NCBI GenBank assembly: GCA_030065655.1
Contig: JASJDT010000014.1
Coordinates: 1 to 38,668 of the forward strand
DNA length: 38,668 nt
From: Desulfocapsaceae bacterium
Lineage (GTDB): Bacteria > Desulfobacterota > Desulfobulbia > Desulfobulbales > Desulfocapsaceae
Direction of reading: 5' to 3'
Shown here: positions 1-8,471 of the stretch, piece by piece
Layout of the letters: each line of letters starts with the position of its first letter
Position numbering within the stretch: the stretch's first letter is position 1
Notes under the pieces: model-generated
Databases searched by the model: none
What the model was told of the DNA's origin: nothing
What the model saw: only the letters and a program-made list of their open reading frames with translations
Position numbers and translations under genes: made by a program

Positions 1-995
1 ATAATGGTGATGTAGTTCTCCAGGAAAATATGCACATTCTCCGACAGATTTGGGAGGAAACCAGCTATCAGCTAGAACGGCTGCAAATGAATCCTGATTG
101 TGCCGATGAAGAGAAAAAATCGATTTTCTTACGTACCGGGCCAACCTACAATCTAAACTTTACACCGACAGCGACACCTCCAGAGGTAATTAACAGAACA
201 GACAAACCCAGGGTGGCCATTCTCCGTGATGAAGGTTCAAATTCCGATCGTGAAATGACTTCAGCCTTTTATGCAGCCGGTTTTGAACCATGGGATGTCT
301 GCATGACCGATCTGCTCAAGGAGAAAATCTCGCTTTCATCATTTCGCGGAGTAGCGGCGGTCGGCGGATTCTCTTATGCCGATGTACCTGAATCTGCTAA
401 GGGATGGGCGGCCACCATCACCTTTAACGACCGACTCAAAAAAATGTTTGATGAATTCTATCATCGTGAGGATACCTTCAGCCTGGGAGTGTGCAATGGT
501 TGTCAGCTTTTTGCTCTGCTGGGCTGGGTGCCGTGGCGTGGCTTAGAGGCGAATCAACAGCCTCGGTTTGTCCAGAACCGGTCGAAGCGCTTTGAATCGC
601 GATGGTCAACGGTGAAAGTTAAGAATTCCAAGGCAATGATGCTCACCGGTATGGAGGATCTTGTTTTTGGAATACATGTTGATCACGGCGAAGGGAGGCT
701 GATTTTTCCGGACCAGCAGGTGTACACACAGGTGGAGGAACAGGGGATGGCGCCAATGCTATATGTCGATGATCACGGCAATGGTACGGAAAGCTATCCT
801 TTTAATCCCAACGGTTCCTACAAAGGATTGGCCGGGCTATGCTCGGCAGACGGCCGCCATCTTGCCATTATGCCTCATCCCGAAAGGGTGTTCCTGCCGT
901 GGCAGGCCCACTATCTTCCTCCAGAAATGGCTGATATCCAAGTATCACCCTGGCTGAAGATGTTTCAAAACGCCTATGAGTGGTGCATGAAGTGA
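1..995 (+). CDS. purL: Phosphoribosylformylglycinamidine synthase, C-terminal part (5' truncated by the window edge)
   Basis: Purine biosynthesis: this part is the glutaminase half of FGAM synthase, which supplies ammonia for converting FGAR to FGAM in the cytoplasm. The reading frame is open from base 3 with no start of its own, so the gene begins before the window. The first internal ATG, at 30, lies inside the conserved stretch WEETSYQLERLQMNP, which links the synthase and glutaminase domains of the long PurL form. The class I amidotransferase follows: the nucleophile motif GVCNGCQ (Cys about 155 counted from the ATG at 30), and the His/Glu of the triad in MPHPERVFLP near the end. The domain reaches the normal C-terminus with no lesion. 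The next gene is convergent and only 39 bp away. The identification is secure; only the start is unseen. Confidence 0.96.
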   Translation, partial: NGDVVLQENMHILRQIWEETSYQLERLQMNPDCADEEKKSIFLRTGPTYNLNFTPTATPPEVINRTDKPRVAILRDEGSNSDREMTSAFYAAGFEPWDVCMTDLLKEKISLSSFRGVAAVGGFSYADVPESAKGWAATITFNDRLKKMFDEFYHREDTFSLGVCNGCQLFALLGWVPWRGLEANQQPRFVQNRSKRFESRWSTVKVKNSKAMMLTGMEDLVFGIHVDHGEGRLIFPDQQVYTQVEEQGMAPMLYVDDHGNGTESYPFNPNGSYKGLAGLCSADGRHLAIMPHPERVFLPWQAHYLPPEMADIQVSPWLKMFQNAYEWCMK

Positions 996-1034
996 GGTTG
1001 TATCTTTCCCGGCAACCATTATTTATACAATCGG

Positions 1035-2381
1035 TCAGTCAACCTTTTTGCCGGTGGTGGTTTTTACATTTGTGGTCTGCTTTTCCTGCATTATTTTCAG
1101 GATTGTTCTGTCCGCCTCCATCATACCTTCGGTGCTGAGACTGCCGACATTCTGGATAGTCTTCTCAAAACTGTCGCCAATGATGCCGTCGGTATCCTGA
1201 ACGCTGACGCCATGTAGTGACAACAAGGCGGCTTGCACTGCCGAGCCTGCCGCTGTGTTAAGTTTGATTGCGCATCCTGCCTTGGCACCGTCGCAGACGA
1301 TGCCGGCAAGGTCCTCGGATATATTGTGGATAGCCCCGGCCATATGGGTGGCATCACCGCCAATGAGATAGGTTATCCCGGCTGCGGCACCAGCACCGGC
1401 AGCAACTGAACAGCCGCAGACTGCAGAAAGTCTGCCGGTGTGTGCCTTGACATAAGCCGTGACAAAATGACTCAGACCAACCGCCCGCAGCATGGTCTCC
1501 CGGTCATGCTCTATGAAGTCTTTGATTGCCCAGATTGGCAGGGTGGCGGTCAAGCCATGGTTACCGCTGCCGGCAGAGCTCATGGCCGGCAGCTTAACTC
1601 CACCCATACGCGCATCGGCAGCTGCCGAGGTTAGAATTTTAGCGGTAGTAGCCATATCTTTTACCAGCAGTTTCTGCTTTAACATGCGTTCCAGAGCCTT
1701 GCCTATTCCCAGACCGGTACCATGCTTGAGGCCATAGGCGGCAAGCTTCAGGTTACATTGAACACCGTGATCAATAAAGGCCAGATCTTCGGCATCGAGG
1801 TCGTCGACAAGGCTAACGAGGTCTGCCAGACGCTGCTGTTTCAGCCAGGTTTCAAGTTCCTCATAACCAGCTGTGCCAGTAGTGCCACTTTTTTTTGTCA
1901 ACAAGGGTGAATCATTGATAATCCTGTCATTATAACGAAGTTCCACGATATTGCTGTGCAGGTGGGTAATCAGTGACTCGGCAAAATTATTGGCACTTTT
2001 AATTCGACTGCGAATATAGAGACCTTGTTCTTCCCGAAGGTTGACCTCTATCTCTTTTTCCTGCATGAAAATTTTGGCTCTTTCAACATCACCATCTTCA
2101 ATAGGCTGGAGAACTTCCAGGCCGAGGACGGGATCTCCGGCCAATGCACCAAGGATTGCAGCTGTGTCAAGACCTACCATTCCCCGGGTCCCAGGGATGA
2201 TGACACCCAAGCCATTCTTGTAAATATTTGGATCAAGCCATATCTCAATGGCTTCGATTTTTTCTCGGTCATCCAAAAGAGAGGCTGCGGCGGCGCTGCC
2301 AAGGGCGATGGCGACGGGCTCCGTACATCCCAGAGCCGGGGCGACCTGCATATGCAGGATATCTTTGGCGGTAAACGACAT
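1035..2381 (-). CDS. cyuA: L-cysteine desulfidase (CyuA/YhaM, UPF0597 family)
   Basis: The 448-residue protein matches the UPF0597/CyuA family, oxygen-sensitive [4Fe-4S] enzymes that split L-cysteine into sulfide and 2-aminoacrylate, which goes on to pyruvate and ammonia. The N-terminal motif ALGCTEPVAIAL carries the conserved Cys19 (catalytic base in the archaeal enzyme). Cysteines in VCGCSVAAGAG and VCDGAKAGCAIKL fit the cluster ligands. Related to the L-serine dehydratase alpha fold. The ATG at 2381 has a GAGG Shine-Dalgarno 8 bases upstream. It lies 32 bp behind ridA on the same strand, and RidA acts on exactly the reactive enamine/imine this enzyme makes, which supports both calls. A serine dehydratase activity cannot be excluded. 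The C-terminal tail after residue about 430 is lysine-rich and poorly conserved. Confidence 0.88.
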   Translation of the reverse strand: MSFTAKDILHMQVAPALGCTEPVAIALGSAAAASLLDDREKIEAIEIWLDPNIYKNGLGVIIPGTRGMVGLDTAAILGALAGDPVLGLEVLQPIEDGDVERAKIFMQEKEIEVNLREEQGLYIRSRIKSANNFAESLITHLHSNIVELRYNDRIINDSPLLTKKSGTTGTAGYEELETWLKQQRLADLVSLVDDLDAEDLAFIDHGVQCNLKLAAYGLKHGTGLGIGKALERMLKQKLLVKDMATTAKILTSAAADARMGGVKLPAMSSAGSGNHGLTATLPIWAIKDFIEHDRETMLRAVGLSHFVTAYVKAHTGRLSAVCGCSVAAGAGAAAGITYLIGGDATHMAGAIHNISEDLAGIVCDGAKAGCAIKLNTAAGSAVQAALLSLHGVSVQDTDGIIGDSFEKTIQNVGSLSTEGMMEADRTILKIMQEKQTTNVKTTTGKKVD

Positions 2382-2413
2382 TATTTTATCCTCACCGGTT
2401 ATCGAGCGTTGGG

Positions 2414-2800
2414 TTAATCCTGCAAAATGACAACGGCTTCCACCTCTATTGGTGAATTTAGCGGTAACGCGGCAACACCGATGGTGGAACGGGCCGGTGG
2501 CGTGGTTTCCTTGAAGAATTCTGCATAGGCTTCATTAACTTCACCGAATTTGGCAAGGTCGGTTAAAAAGATTGTGGTTTTTACAATCTGGGATGGCTTG
2601 GCTCCTGCCTCGGCACAGACTGCCAGAATATTGTTCATGGCCTGCCGGGTAAGCTCGCCCATGGAGCCGTCTATCAGCTTGCCGCTTAGTGGATCGAGTG
2701 GTAGCTGACCTGAGATAAACAATAGCTTGCCATCAATTATACCCTGGGAGTAGGGGCCAATGGCAGCAGGAGCCAGATCGGTTTGGATAGATTTTTTCAT
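2414..2800 (-). CDS. ridA: RidA family 2-iminobutanoate/2-iminopropanoate deaminase
   Basis: A 128-residue RidA (YjgF/YER057c/UK114) enzyme that hydrolyses reactive imines such as 2-iminopropanoate to keto acids and ammonia in the cytoplasm. Family landmarks: AIGPYSQGI near the N-terminus, FISGQLPLDP, and PPARSTIGVAALP with the catalytic-site Arg104, then IEVEAVVIL. The open frame runs up to 2950, but I place the start at the ATG at 2800: it is preceded by GAGAGGAAAT at Shine-Dalgarno distance, and the protein then begins where the family begins. The cysteine desulfidase gene follows 32 bp downstream, so the pair is probably one operon with RidA protecting against 2-aminoacrylate. A second Rid protein lies at 22122-22490. 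Confidence 0.94.
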   Translation of the reverse strand: MKKSIQTDLAPAAIGPYSQGIIDGKLLFISGQLPLDPLSGKLIDGSMGELTRQAMNNILAVCAEAGAKPSQIVKTTIFLTDLAKFGEVNEAYAEFFKETTPPARSTIGVAALPLNSPIEVEAVVILQD

Positions 2801-3129
2801 ATTTCCTCTCAGCAGCAATTCACATATTTTCTCTTCTTTACCGGGATTGGTCAGAAAGAAATGATTATCGGAAAATGCACAACGGTGGTTTCTTTTTCGT
2901 ACATGATAAACATATTCTTTTGCAAGGTTTAAAAATACCGCGAAATACATATTTTAGTAGAAGGCTCACAGTCAATATTGTTTCAACATTTTCCGGTTTC
3001 CATTACCTACAGCAAATTGTGTATCGAGATATAAAACAGTTCAGCCCTGACAATCTCTTGAAATTGACTATGATATGTGAAGATAATTAAGAAAAGATAC
3101 TGCACTAACTCTACCTGTTTGAGGAGGGC
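2801..3129. other. Divergent intergenic region between ridA and prkA
   Basis: These 329 bases separate the leftward ridA-cyuA pair from the rightward prkA cluster and must hold both promoters. The sequence is AT-rich. On the + strand a sigma-70-like promoter is visible (separate entry). I could not pick a convincing promoter for the leftward pair. The open frames that cross this region are extensions of ridA or unsupported, with no ribosome binding site or recognisable protein. Confidence 0.5.
3047..3074 (+). promoter_or_regulatory. Candidate sigma-70-type promoter of the prkA cluster
   Basis: CTGACA (3047-3052) and TATGAT (3069-3074) are separated by 16 bases, a near-consensus -35/-10 pair about 55 bp upstream of the prkA start codon. 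Predicted by eye only. The stress-type genes behind it may also use another sigma factor. Confidence 0.45.
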
Positions 3130-5193
3130 ATGATGGCATCACAACAAAACAAGACGTTGCATCATCACATTACTGCGGTTAAGAAAGGCGAAAGGGCCTT
3201 TGAGAATGCCTTTCAAGGAGTTTCCCGCATGGTGCTGGAGGGAAACATTGCCAAAGTCCTGGTCAACGGTAAGACCACGTTTGACTTTACTGCTTTCAGG
3301 AATGGTAAGAAACATATAGTCGGCATGTTTGATGAGATAAATTCTTTCGTCTCCTTTGTCAAAGATGCCGCAGAAGGTGGCTCTTCCAAGGAAATGGCCT
3401 TTGTACTGGTAGGTGAACCTGGTAACGGTAAAACATTTCTGGTTGAGTATATCTGTTCAATGTATAGAAACTTTCTCACCCGTCCGGAAAACAGAAAGTA
3501 TACTTTCAGGTTTACCGGCCTCGATAAGATCGGTGGCTATGGCAACATAAGTGTCATTGAATCGCAAACCTACGAAGATCCGATGATACTGGCCATGAAC
3601 CTCTATGAGGATGCCGAGGAGTCAAAAAAATTTCTGACGAGAAGATACCGCCTCAACGAGGATAATCTGGAACAATGGTACGAGAATTATCGGCCGCTGG
3701 GTGCCTGTTCTGCTTACATACTTAACGATATTCGAGACTATACCGGCGGTAAGCTCGAAGATATGCTGAAACACATCGAAATACGACCGGTACCGCTGAT
3801 TGAGAGTCTGGGCACAGTGACAGGCAAGTATCCAGCCAAGGATAAAATAACTTCGTCGGCAGTTGATCTGCTCGGGGAGGAATCCATCCAGCGGTTGCTG
3901 CATATAAGTGATACCAATAATCCATACCGTTTCGATCTGCGTCGCGGGGCGCTGGCCAGAGTGGCTGGCGGCGGCATCCATTTCAGCGATGAGATCTATA
4001 AGAACAAAAAGGATTTGGTCCAGGTCTATCTCGGTATAATCCAGAACAGAACCATTGAAATAGATGGATATAAATGGCCCATTGATACTTTGATTATCGC
4101 CACCTCCAATAATTCCGAATTCAACAGGTTTCTGGCGGAAAAGGAGGAAGCGCCCATTGTTGATCGATGCCGCATTTGCTATGTTGCTCATAACACCAAC
4201 TATAGGCTGCAGAATCAGCTCACCGATTATGCCGTGGGCAATGAAGCCAAGTCCACACTCACCGGTGACGCCATGCATCAGGATCCCAATCTCAATTACG
4301 CGGCTTCCATCGCCGTGGTGCTGAGCAGGCTGCCGCGCAGTGAAAAGCTTACGGCCATTGAGACGATGAAGCTTGCTTCCGGCGAAGTTGCTGGGGAAAA
4401 GAGTATAAAAACCCTCTCGGAAGTTATAGACACGCTCAATCAGGATCCAGACATTACCAAGCGTTTTGGCCAGAAAGGCTTGGGACAGCGCAACCTGGGC
4501 CGCTCCATTCAGCTGCTCCTGGAAAGCTCGGAGACTAATGATGGCAGTTGCATGTTTGCCTACGATATTTTTCATTGTCTGGAAAGAGTGATTCTTGATT
4601 ATGTCTCCGAAGCCAATGATCGCAGCAAATTTCTCGAGGACCTGAAAATCGCCAAGGGGCTCTACCGTGAGCGTATCATGACTGAGATGTTCAATGCCTA
4701 TATGGATGAACCTCTGGCCATTCGCAAGGATGTCATGCACTATGTCAACATGATCATCGGCATTGATGCCGAAAATCTTGGTGCTGACAAGATGTGGAAA
4801 TACAAGAATCCTCAGACGGGTGAGTTGCAGGCGCTGAAGATAGATGAGCGTTATATAGATTCCGTGGAAGACCGGTTGGGGCTGAAAACGAGAGAGCAGA
4901 AGGAAACGTTTAGAACTTCAATCCGAAAGATCTATGGACAGAAGATATCAGTAAACCCCAATTACGATTTTATGGACAACCTTGAGCTGGTTAAGGCTGT
5001 CACCGACGTCAGGTTGAAATCAGACATTGCCGGTGCCGGGAGTCTCATCGGTGCTCTGGCCAACAGAACCAACGAGGAAAACCAGAAACTCTATGACCGT
5101 ATGGTTGATACCATGCTCAACAAGCTGAATTATTGCCAGACCTGTGCACAGAAGACCATTGAATATTTTTGTACACAGGAAGATGAAAACTGA
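3130..5193 (+). CDS. prkA: PrkA-family serine protein kinase / AAA protein
   Basis: A 687-residue relative of PrkA (E. coli YeaG), cytoplasmic proteins with an AAA-type N-terminal ATPase domain and a C-terminal kinase-like region, linked to stationary-phase and stress adaptation. Seen: Walker A GEPGNGKT at residues 95-102, IHFSDEIYKNKKDLV in the Walker B region, the sensor-like segment LIIATSNNSEFNRF, and the conserved DRCRI after it. A CxxC (CQTC) sits near the C-terminus. GAGGAGGGC immediately precedes ATG 3130; the ATG one codon later (3133) is equally possible. It heads a co-directional cluster with a YeaH-like gene, spoVR and a second PrkA-like gene, the usual prkA-yeaH-spoVR association. 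The family is certain; kinase activity and substrates are not shown by the sequence. Confidence 0.92.
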   Translation: MMASQQNKTLHHHITAVKKGERAFENAFQGVSRMVLEGNIAKVLVNGKTTFDFTAFRNGKKHIVGMFDEINSFVSFVKDAAEGGSSKEMAFVLVGEPGNGKTFLVEYICSMYRNFLTRPENRKYTFRFTGLDKIGGYGNISVIESQTYEDPMILAMNLYEDAEESKKFLTRRYRLNEDNLEQWYENYRPLGACSAYILNDIRDYTGGKLEDMLKHIEIRPVPLIESLGTVTGKYPAKDKITSSAVDLLGEESIQRLLHISDTNNPYRFDLRRGALARVAGGGIHFSDEIYKNKKDLVQVYLGIIQNRTIEIDGYKWPIDTLIIATSNNSEFNRFLAEKEEAPIVDRCRICYVAHNTNYRLQNQLTDYAVGNEAKSTLTGDAMHQDPNLNYAASIAVVLSRLPRSEKLTAIETMKLASGEVAGEKSIKTLSEVIDTLNQDPDITKRFGQKGLGQRNLGRSIQLLLESSETNDGSCMFAYDIFHCLERVILDYVSEANDRSKFLEDLKIAKGLYRERIMTEMFNAYMDEPLAIRKDVMHYVNMIIGIDAENLGADKMWKYKNPQTGELQALKIDERYIDSVEDRLGLKTREQKETFRTSIRKIYGQKISVNPNYDFMDNLELVKAVTDVRLKSDIAGAGSLIGALANRTNEENQKLYDRMVDTMLNKLNYCQTCAQKTIEYFCTQEDEN

Positions 5194-5242
5194 TGGGTAA
5201 TTAGCCTTGACGTTTTAAAGCCTGAGTACTGTCTGGATAGGT

Positions 5243-5300
5243 ATTCACCTGGTGAATCGGCAACATCCGGGCGTGTCGTCACCGACTACGAAAATCGGTG
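5243..5300 (+). repeat. Two inverted repeats in the prkA-yeaH intercistronic gap
   Basis: The 126-bp gap between the first two cluster genes holds two hairpin-forming repeats. ATTCACC-T-GGTGAAT at 5243-5257 is a 15-bp palindrome. CACCGA (5280-5285) pairs with TCGGTG (5295-5300) across a 9-base loop, ending about 10 bases before the GAGGTAG ribosome binding site of the next gene. Neither is followed by a T-run, so termination is unlikely. They may set mRNA processing or translation of the downstream gene, or be an operator. Confidence 0.5.
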
Positions 5301-5319
5301 TACTTTAACAGAGGTAGCG

Positions 5320-6681
5320 ATGATGGAGCAGTTACAGGCGCTCTACGAGCAACTCAAGAAAAAAGGGTTGACGGCAGAACAAAAGAGGGCCATCGAGCTC
5401 GAAATTCGACTGATTGAAAAACATCAAAATCAGGCTCATATTCCCCCTCCCGATTCAAAGAAGATCATGGACTATGCGGATCTGCCAATGCTCCAGGATA
5501 GCATGGTCATGCATCCGGTCTTTAACGCCATGCAAACCCTCGATGACCTTGTTTCTCGTGATATTCAGCGTGAGAAGGACGGCTTTCCTCGGAAAATCAG
5601 AATTGGCAAGATGATCAAGCCAAGCCAGGACGGCGAAGAAAAGGTGGTTATCGTGCCGACGACAGTAGAGGAAAAGCTACTACATGATGCCATCTCGGAA
5701 GACGAGGAAGAAGCTGAAGGAGACGGCGGCAGCGGCGATGGGGAAGAGGGTGAGGTAATCGGCGAGCAGCCCATTCGCCAGGAACAAGGAGCCGGCGAAG
5801 GAGGAGCTGGCCAGGGCGAGGGCGGTACCCATGAAAGCGATTCTAACGCCTATGATATGGGGAGGATTCTCACCGAACAGTTTCAGCTGCCAAATCTTAA
5901 GGATAAAGGAAAACGACGCTCGCTTACCCATTATGTTTATGATCTGACCGACAGAAATCCGGGGTTTGGTCAGGTTATCGATAAGAAGGCCACCTTGAGA
6001 AGTCTCATTGAAACCAACATCGGCCTTGGCCGCATTAAAGAAGGCCAGAAGATTGACCCGGAAAAGTTGTTGATTTCTCCAACCGATCGTATCTACCGCA
6101 TTCTTTCCAGAGAAAAGGACTACGAATCCCAGGCGGTTGTTTTCTTTGTTCGTGATTATTCGGGGTCCATGCACGGGGCACCCACTGAACTTGTGGTCAC
6201 TCAGCATGTGCTCATCTACTCCTGGCTTACCTATCAGTATGAAAATCAAGTGGAGACACGGTTCATTCTCCATGATACCGAGGCCAGGGAAGTCGATAAT
6301 TTTCATACCTATTATAATCTCCGAGTGGCCGGCGGTACGCAGGTGGCCTCTGCTTACAGGTTGGTCAATGAAATCGTGGCCGAAGAAAGCCTTGAACGGG
6401 ACTACAACATATACATATTTCATGGCACCGACGGCGATGACTGGGATACCAGCGGCAAAGAGACTATTCCCGAACTTGAAAAGATGCTCGGTTATGCCAA
6501 TAGGGTCGGTATCACGGTTGCTGAAAACGGTTACGGTATAAGCGGTAGTACCGAAGTTGAAAAGTATCTGGAAAAATCAGGTCTGCTTGAAGAAAAGAAG
6601 GATTTATTGCGTCTCGACGTGATGCAAAAAGAAAGCGATGAGACGAGATTGATCGAAGGAATAAGAAAATTAATATCATGA
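5320..6681 (+). CDS. yeaH: YeaH-like DUF444 protein with von Willebrand A domain
   Basis: A 453-residue DUF444 protein. These are the standard partner of PrkA and SpoVR in enterobacteria and other proteobacteria; their molecular role is unknown. The N-terminus is a charged helix (about 1-40). Residues about 125-175 form a low-complexity acidic and glycine-rich linker (runs of E, D, G). The C-terminal half is a VWA fold with the MIDAS-type motif DYSGS beginning at Asp279, and a later FHGTDGDDWD segment. ATG 5320, with GAGGTAG just upstream, gives the listed start; ATG 5323 is an alternative. The gene is 126 bp downstream of prkA and 76 bp upstream of spoVR. The VWA domain suggests it scaffolds the kinase and SpoVR, which is inference. 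Confidence 0.9.
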   Translation: MMEQLQALYEQLKKKGLTAEQKRAIELEIRLIEKHQNQAHIPPPDSKKIMDYADLPMLQDSMVMHPVFNAMQTLDDLVSRDIQREKDGFPRKIRIGKMIKPSQDGEEKVVIVPTTVEEKLLHDAISEDEEEAEGDGGSGDGEEGEVIGEQPIRQEQGAGEGGAGQGEGGTHESDSNAYDMGRILTEQFQLPNLKDKGKRRSLTHYVYDLTDRNPGFGQVIDKKATLRSLIETNIGLGRIKEGQKIDPEKLLISPTDRIYRILSREKDYESQAVVFFVRDYSGSMHGAPTELVVTQHVLIYSWLTYQYENQVETRFILHDTEAREVDNFHTYYNLRVAGGTQVASAYRLVNEIVAEESLERDYNIYIFHGTDGDDWDTSGKETIPELEKMLGYANRVGITVAENGYGISGSTEVEKYLEKSGLLEEKKDLLRLDVMQKESDETRLIEGIRKLIS

Positions 6682-6757
6682 GCTTGCTCAGGTTGTTGAA
6701 TGCTTTGGAAATTAACAGGCAGACGATGATATTTCATGGAGATAGAGGAAGGTCAAG

Positions 6758-8392
6758 ATGGAACTGATCAGCCAGCACGCGAAAAAGATAATGGAAGGGT
6801 GCAAAGAGCGGGCCCGCGACATGGGTTTGAGCTTCCAAGACGAAAGCCTCGAATACATTGTTACCAACCGCGATCTTCTTGAGCTTTCCCCAAAGAACAT
6901 GATTCCGACTCTCTATGATTACTGGGTCCAGGATGTCGAAATTCTAAAAGAAAAGGGTCGCTATGAGCTCTATCCAGGCAATCCCTATGAAACGGTTATC
7001 AATACCAGACCGGCTATTTCTTTCTATAACGACAATAATCCCGATTGGCTCAATGTGATGATTTTCTATCATGTTATCGGCCATATCGATTTTTTCCAGA
7101 ACAACCTCTTTTTTCGGCATACCTGGGATTATGATTTCTCCTCGCGAGCACTTTCGGACAAGCGGATGATTGCCAAGCTTCGCTCCGAGAAGGGCCGCTG
7201 GGTTGATTATATCATTGAGTTTTCCCGGGCAATCGACAATCTCGTCGGTTATCACCGCGAGCTGGCCAAATATTCAGGTTTTGAGAAGACCGAAGACCTC
7301 ACCCGGCTCGATTTTTACTTTGACATCTTTATCCAGCAGGAAAAGAAGGCTTCAGTCGCATCATACGTCAAAGAAATTGAGCGCTATAATGGACTGGTCA
7401 GTGAAGATCCACACGGTGCCGAAGACCGGTTCATCGAGTCGGTTCAGACGAAGCACGCCGAGTTTGAGTCACTCTATGAGAAAGCTAGAAAGGAGCGTCG
7501 GCGAAGGAAAAGCATTGATATTTTTCAATTTCTCATGAGGTATTCCGATTTTCTCAATAAGGACGAGAATAAATGGATGCTGATGGTTATGGAAGCGGTC
7601 CGGGCAACATCGCTCTACTTTCAGCCGCAAATCAGGACTAAGATTCTCAATGAGGGATGGGCCAGTTATTGGCACGAGGAACTCTTTCTCAACGATGATC
7701 GAATAAATGGGCATGAGGTCGATTTTGCTACGGTTAATGCCAAGGTGACGGCAATGCCACGAGTTGGTTTGAACCCGTATGCCTTGGGCATGCGGTTGTT
7801 CACCTATATAGAGGATTTAGGAAACAAGGGTAAAATATCAAAAAAATTCCAATTCATAACTAATATGGAATTGCGCAAAAAATTCGACGATAAGACACTC
7901 ACCGGTCGTGACTTTATTTTCCAAGTCCGGGAAAATTGTTCCGATTCGATGTTTGTTAATACTTTTATCGATCAGGATTTTGTCGACCTGCACAGACTCT
8001 TCGTGAGCGGCAAAAGGCTGAATAAGGAGCGAATGACCTGGCAGTACTATGTGAAAAGCAGGGATGCCGATCAGTACAAGAACATGGTGCTCGACTCTCT
8101 TTATCATCCACCGTCTATTGAAATCGGCGTGACCGATGATAACAGTCTGCTCCTCAACCACGTATTTGAGGGCAAACCGCTTGTTAAGGAATATATCAAA
8201 GGAACCCTACTGGGAATAGAATATCTCTGGGGAAAACAGGTGTATCTGGATACCTCGGAGGCCCAGGTACGCAGCGCCCCGCCGGCACGGGCCGGGCAGC
8301 CCAAAACAGAACCACCGCCAAGGGAAATACGTTGGAAACGAGTACGTTATCGCATGAAGGATCGGGTCTTGAGCAGGAAAGAGTTGAACTGA
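6758..8392 (+). CDS. spoVR: SpoVR family protein
   Basis: A 544-residue SpoVR/YcgB-family protein. Bacillus SpoVR is needed for spore cortex formation, but in proteobacteria the family occurs with PrkA and YeaH and its biochemistry is unresolved. Family-like segments include YELYPGNPYETVINTRPA, FYHVIGHIDFFQNNLFF and NEGWASYWHEELF, whose His/Glu residues look like a metal site. The C-terminal about 45 residues are proline- and arginine-rich and probably flexible. ATG 6758 has GAGGAAGG upstream. The gene is third in the co-directional cluster, 76 bp after the VWA gene and 79 bp before the second PrkA-like gene. Confidence 0.92.
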   Translation: MELISQHAKKIMEGCKERARDMGLSFQDESLEYIVTNRDLLELSPKNMIPTLYDYWVQDVEILKEKGRYELYPGNPYETVINTRPAISFYNDNNPDWLNVMIFYHVIGHIDFFQNNLFFRHTWDYDFSSRALSDKRMIAKLRSEKGRWVDYIIEFSRAIDNLVGYHRELAKYSGFEKTEDLTRLDFYFDIFIQQEKKASVASYVKEIERYNGLVSEDPHGAEDRFIESVQTKHAEFESLYEKARKERRRRKSIDIFQFLMRYSDFLNKDENKWMLMVMEAVRATSLYFQPQIRTKILNEGWASYWHEELFLNDDRINGHEVDFATVNAKVTAMPRVGLNPYALGMRLFTYIEDLGNKGKISKKFQFITNMELRKKFDDKTLTGRDFIFQVRENCSDSMFVNTFIDQDFVDLHRLFVSGKRLNKERMTWQYYVKSRDADQYKNMVLDSLYHPPSIEIGVTDDNSLLLNHVFEGKPLVKEYIKGTLLGIEYLWGKQVYLDTSEAQVRSAPPARAGQPKTEPPPREIRWKRVRYRMKDRVLSRKELN

Positions 8393-8471
8393 TTGAGGCT
8401 GACACTTGGGACAGAAAGGAGTCTCCATCCTCAGGTTGGGGAATGGAGAAAGATTTTATTGGGGTTAAGCC

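Noticed and set aside
996-1054. Short repeats GGTTG/CAACC and CCGGCAA/TTGCCGG between purL and the desulfidase gene
   Set aside because: Short or widely spaced arms and no T-run; not a convincing terminator.
3622-4740. 372-codon open frame on the - strand
   Set aside because: Antisense shadow of prkA; the + strand protein has family motifs throughout.
5680-6423. 247-codon open frame on the - strand
   Set aside because: Antisense of the VWA gene; no domain or start signal.
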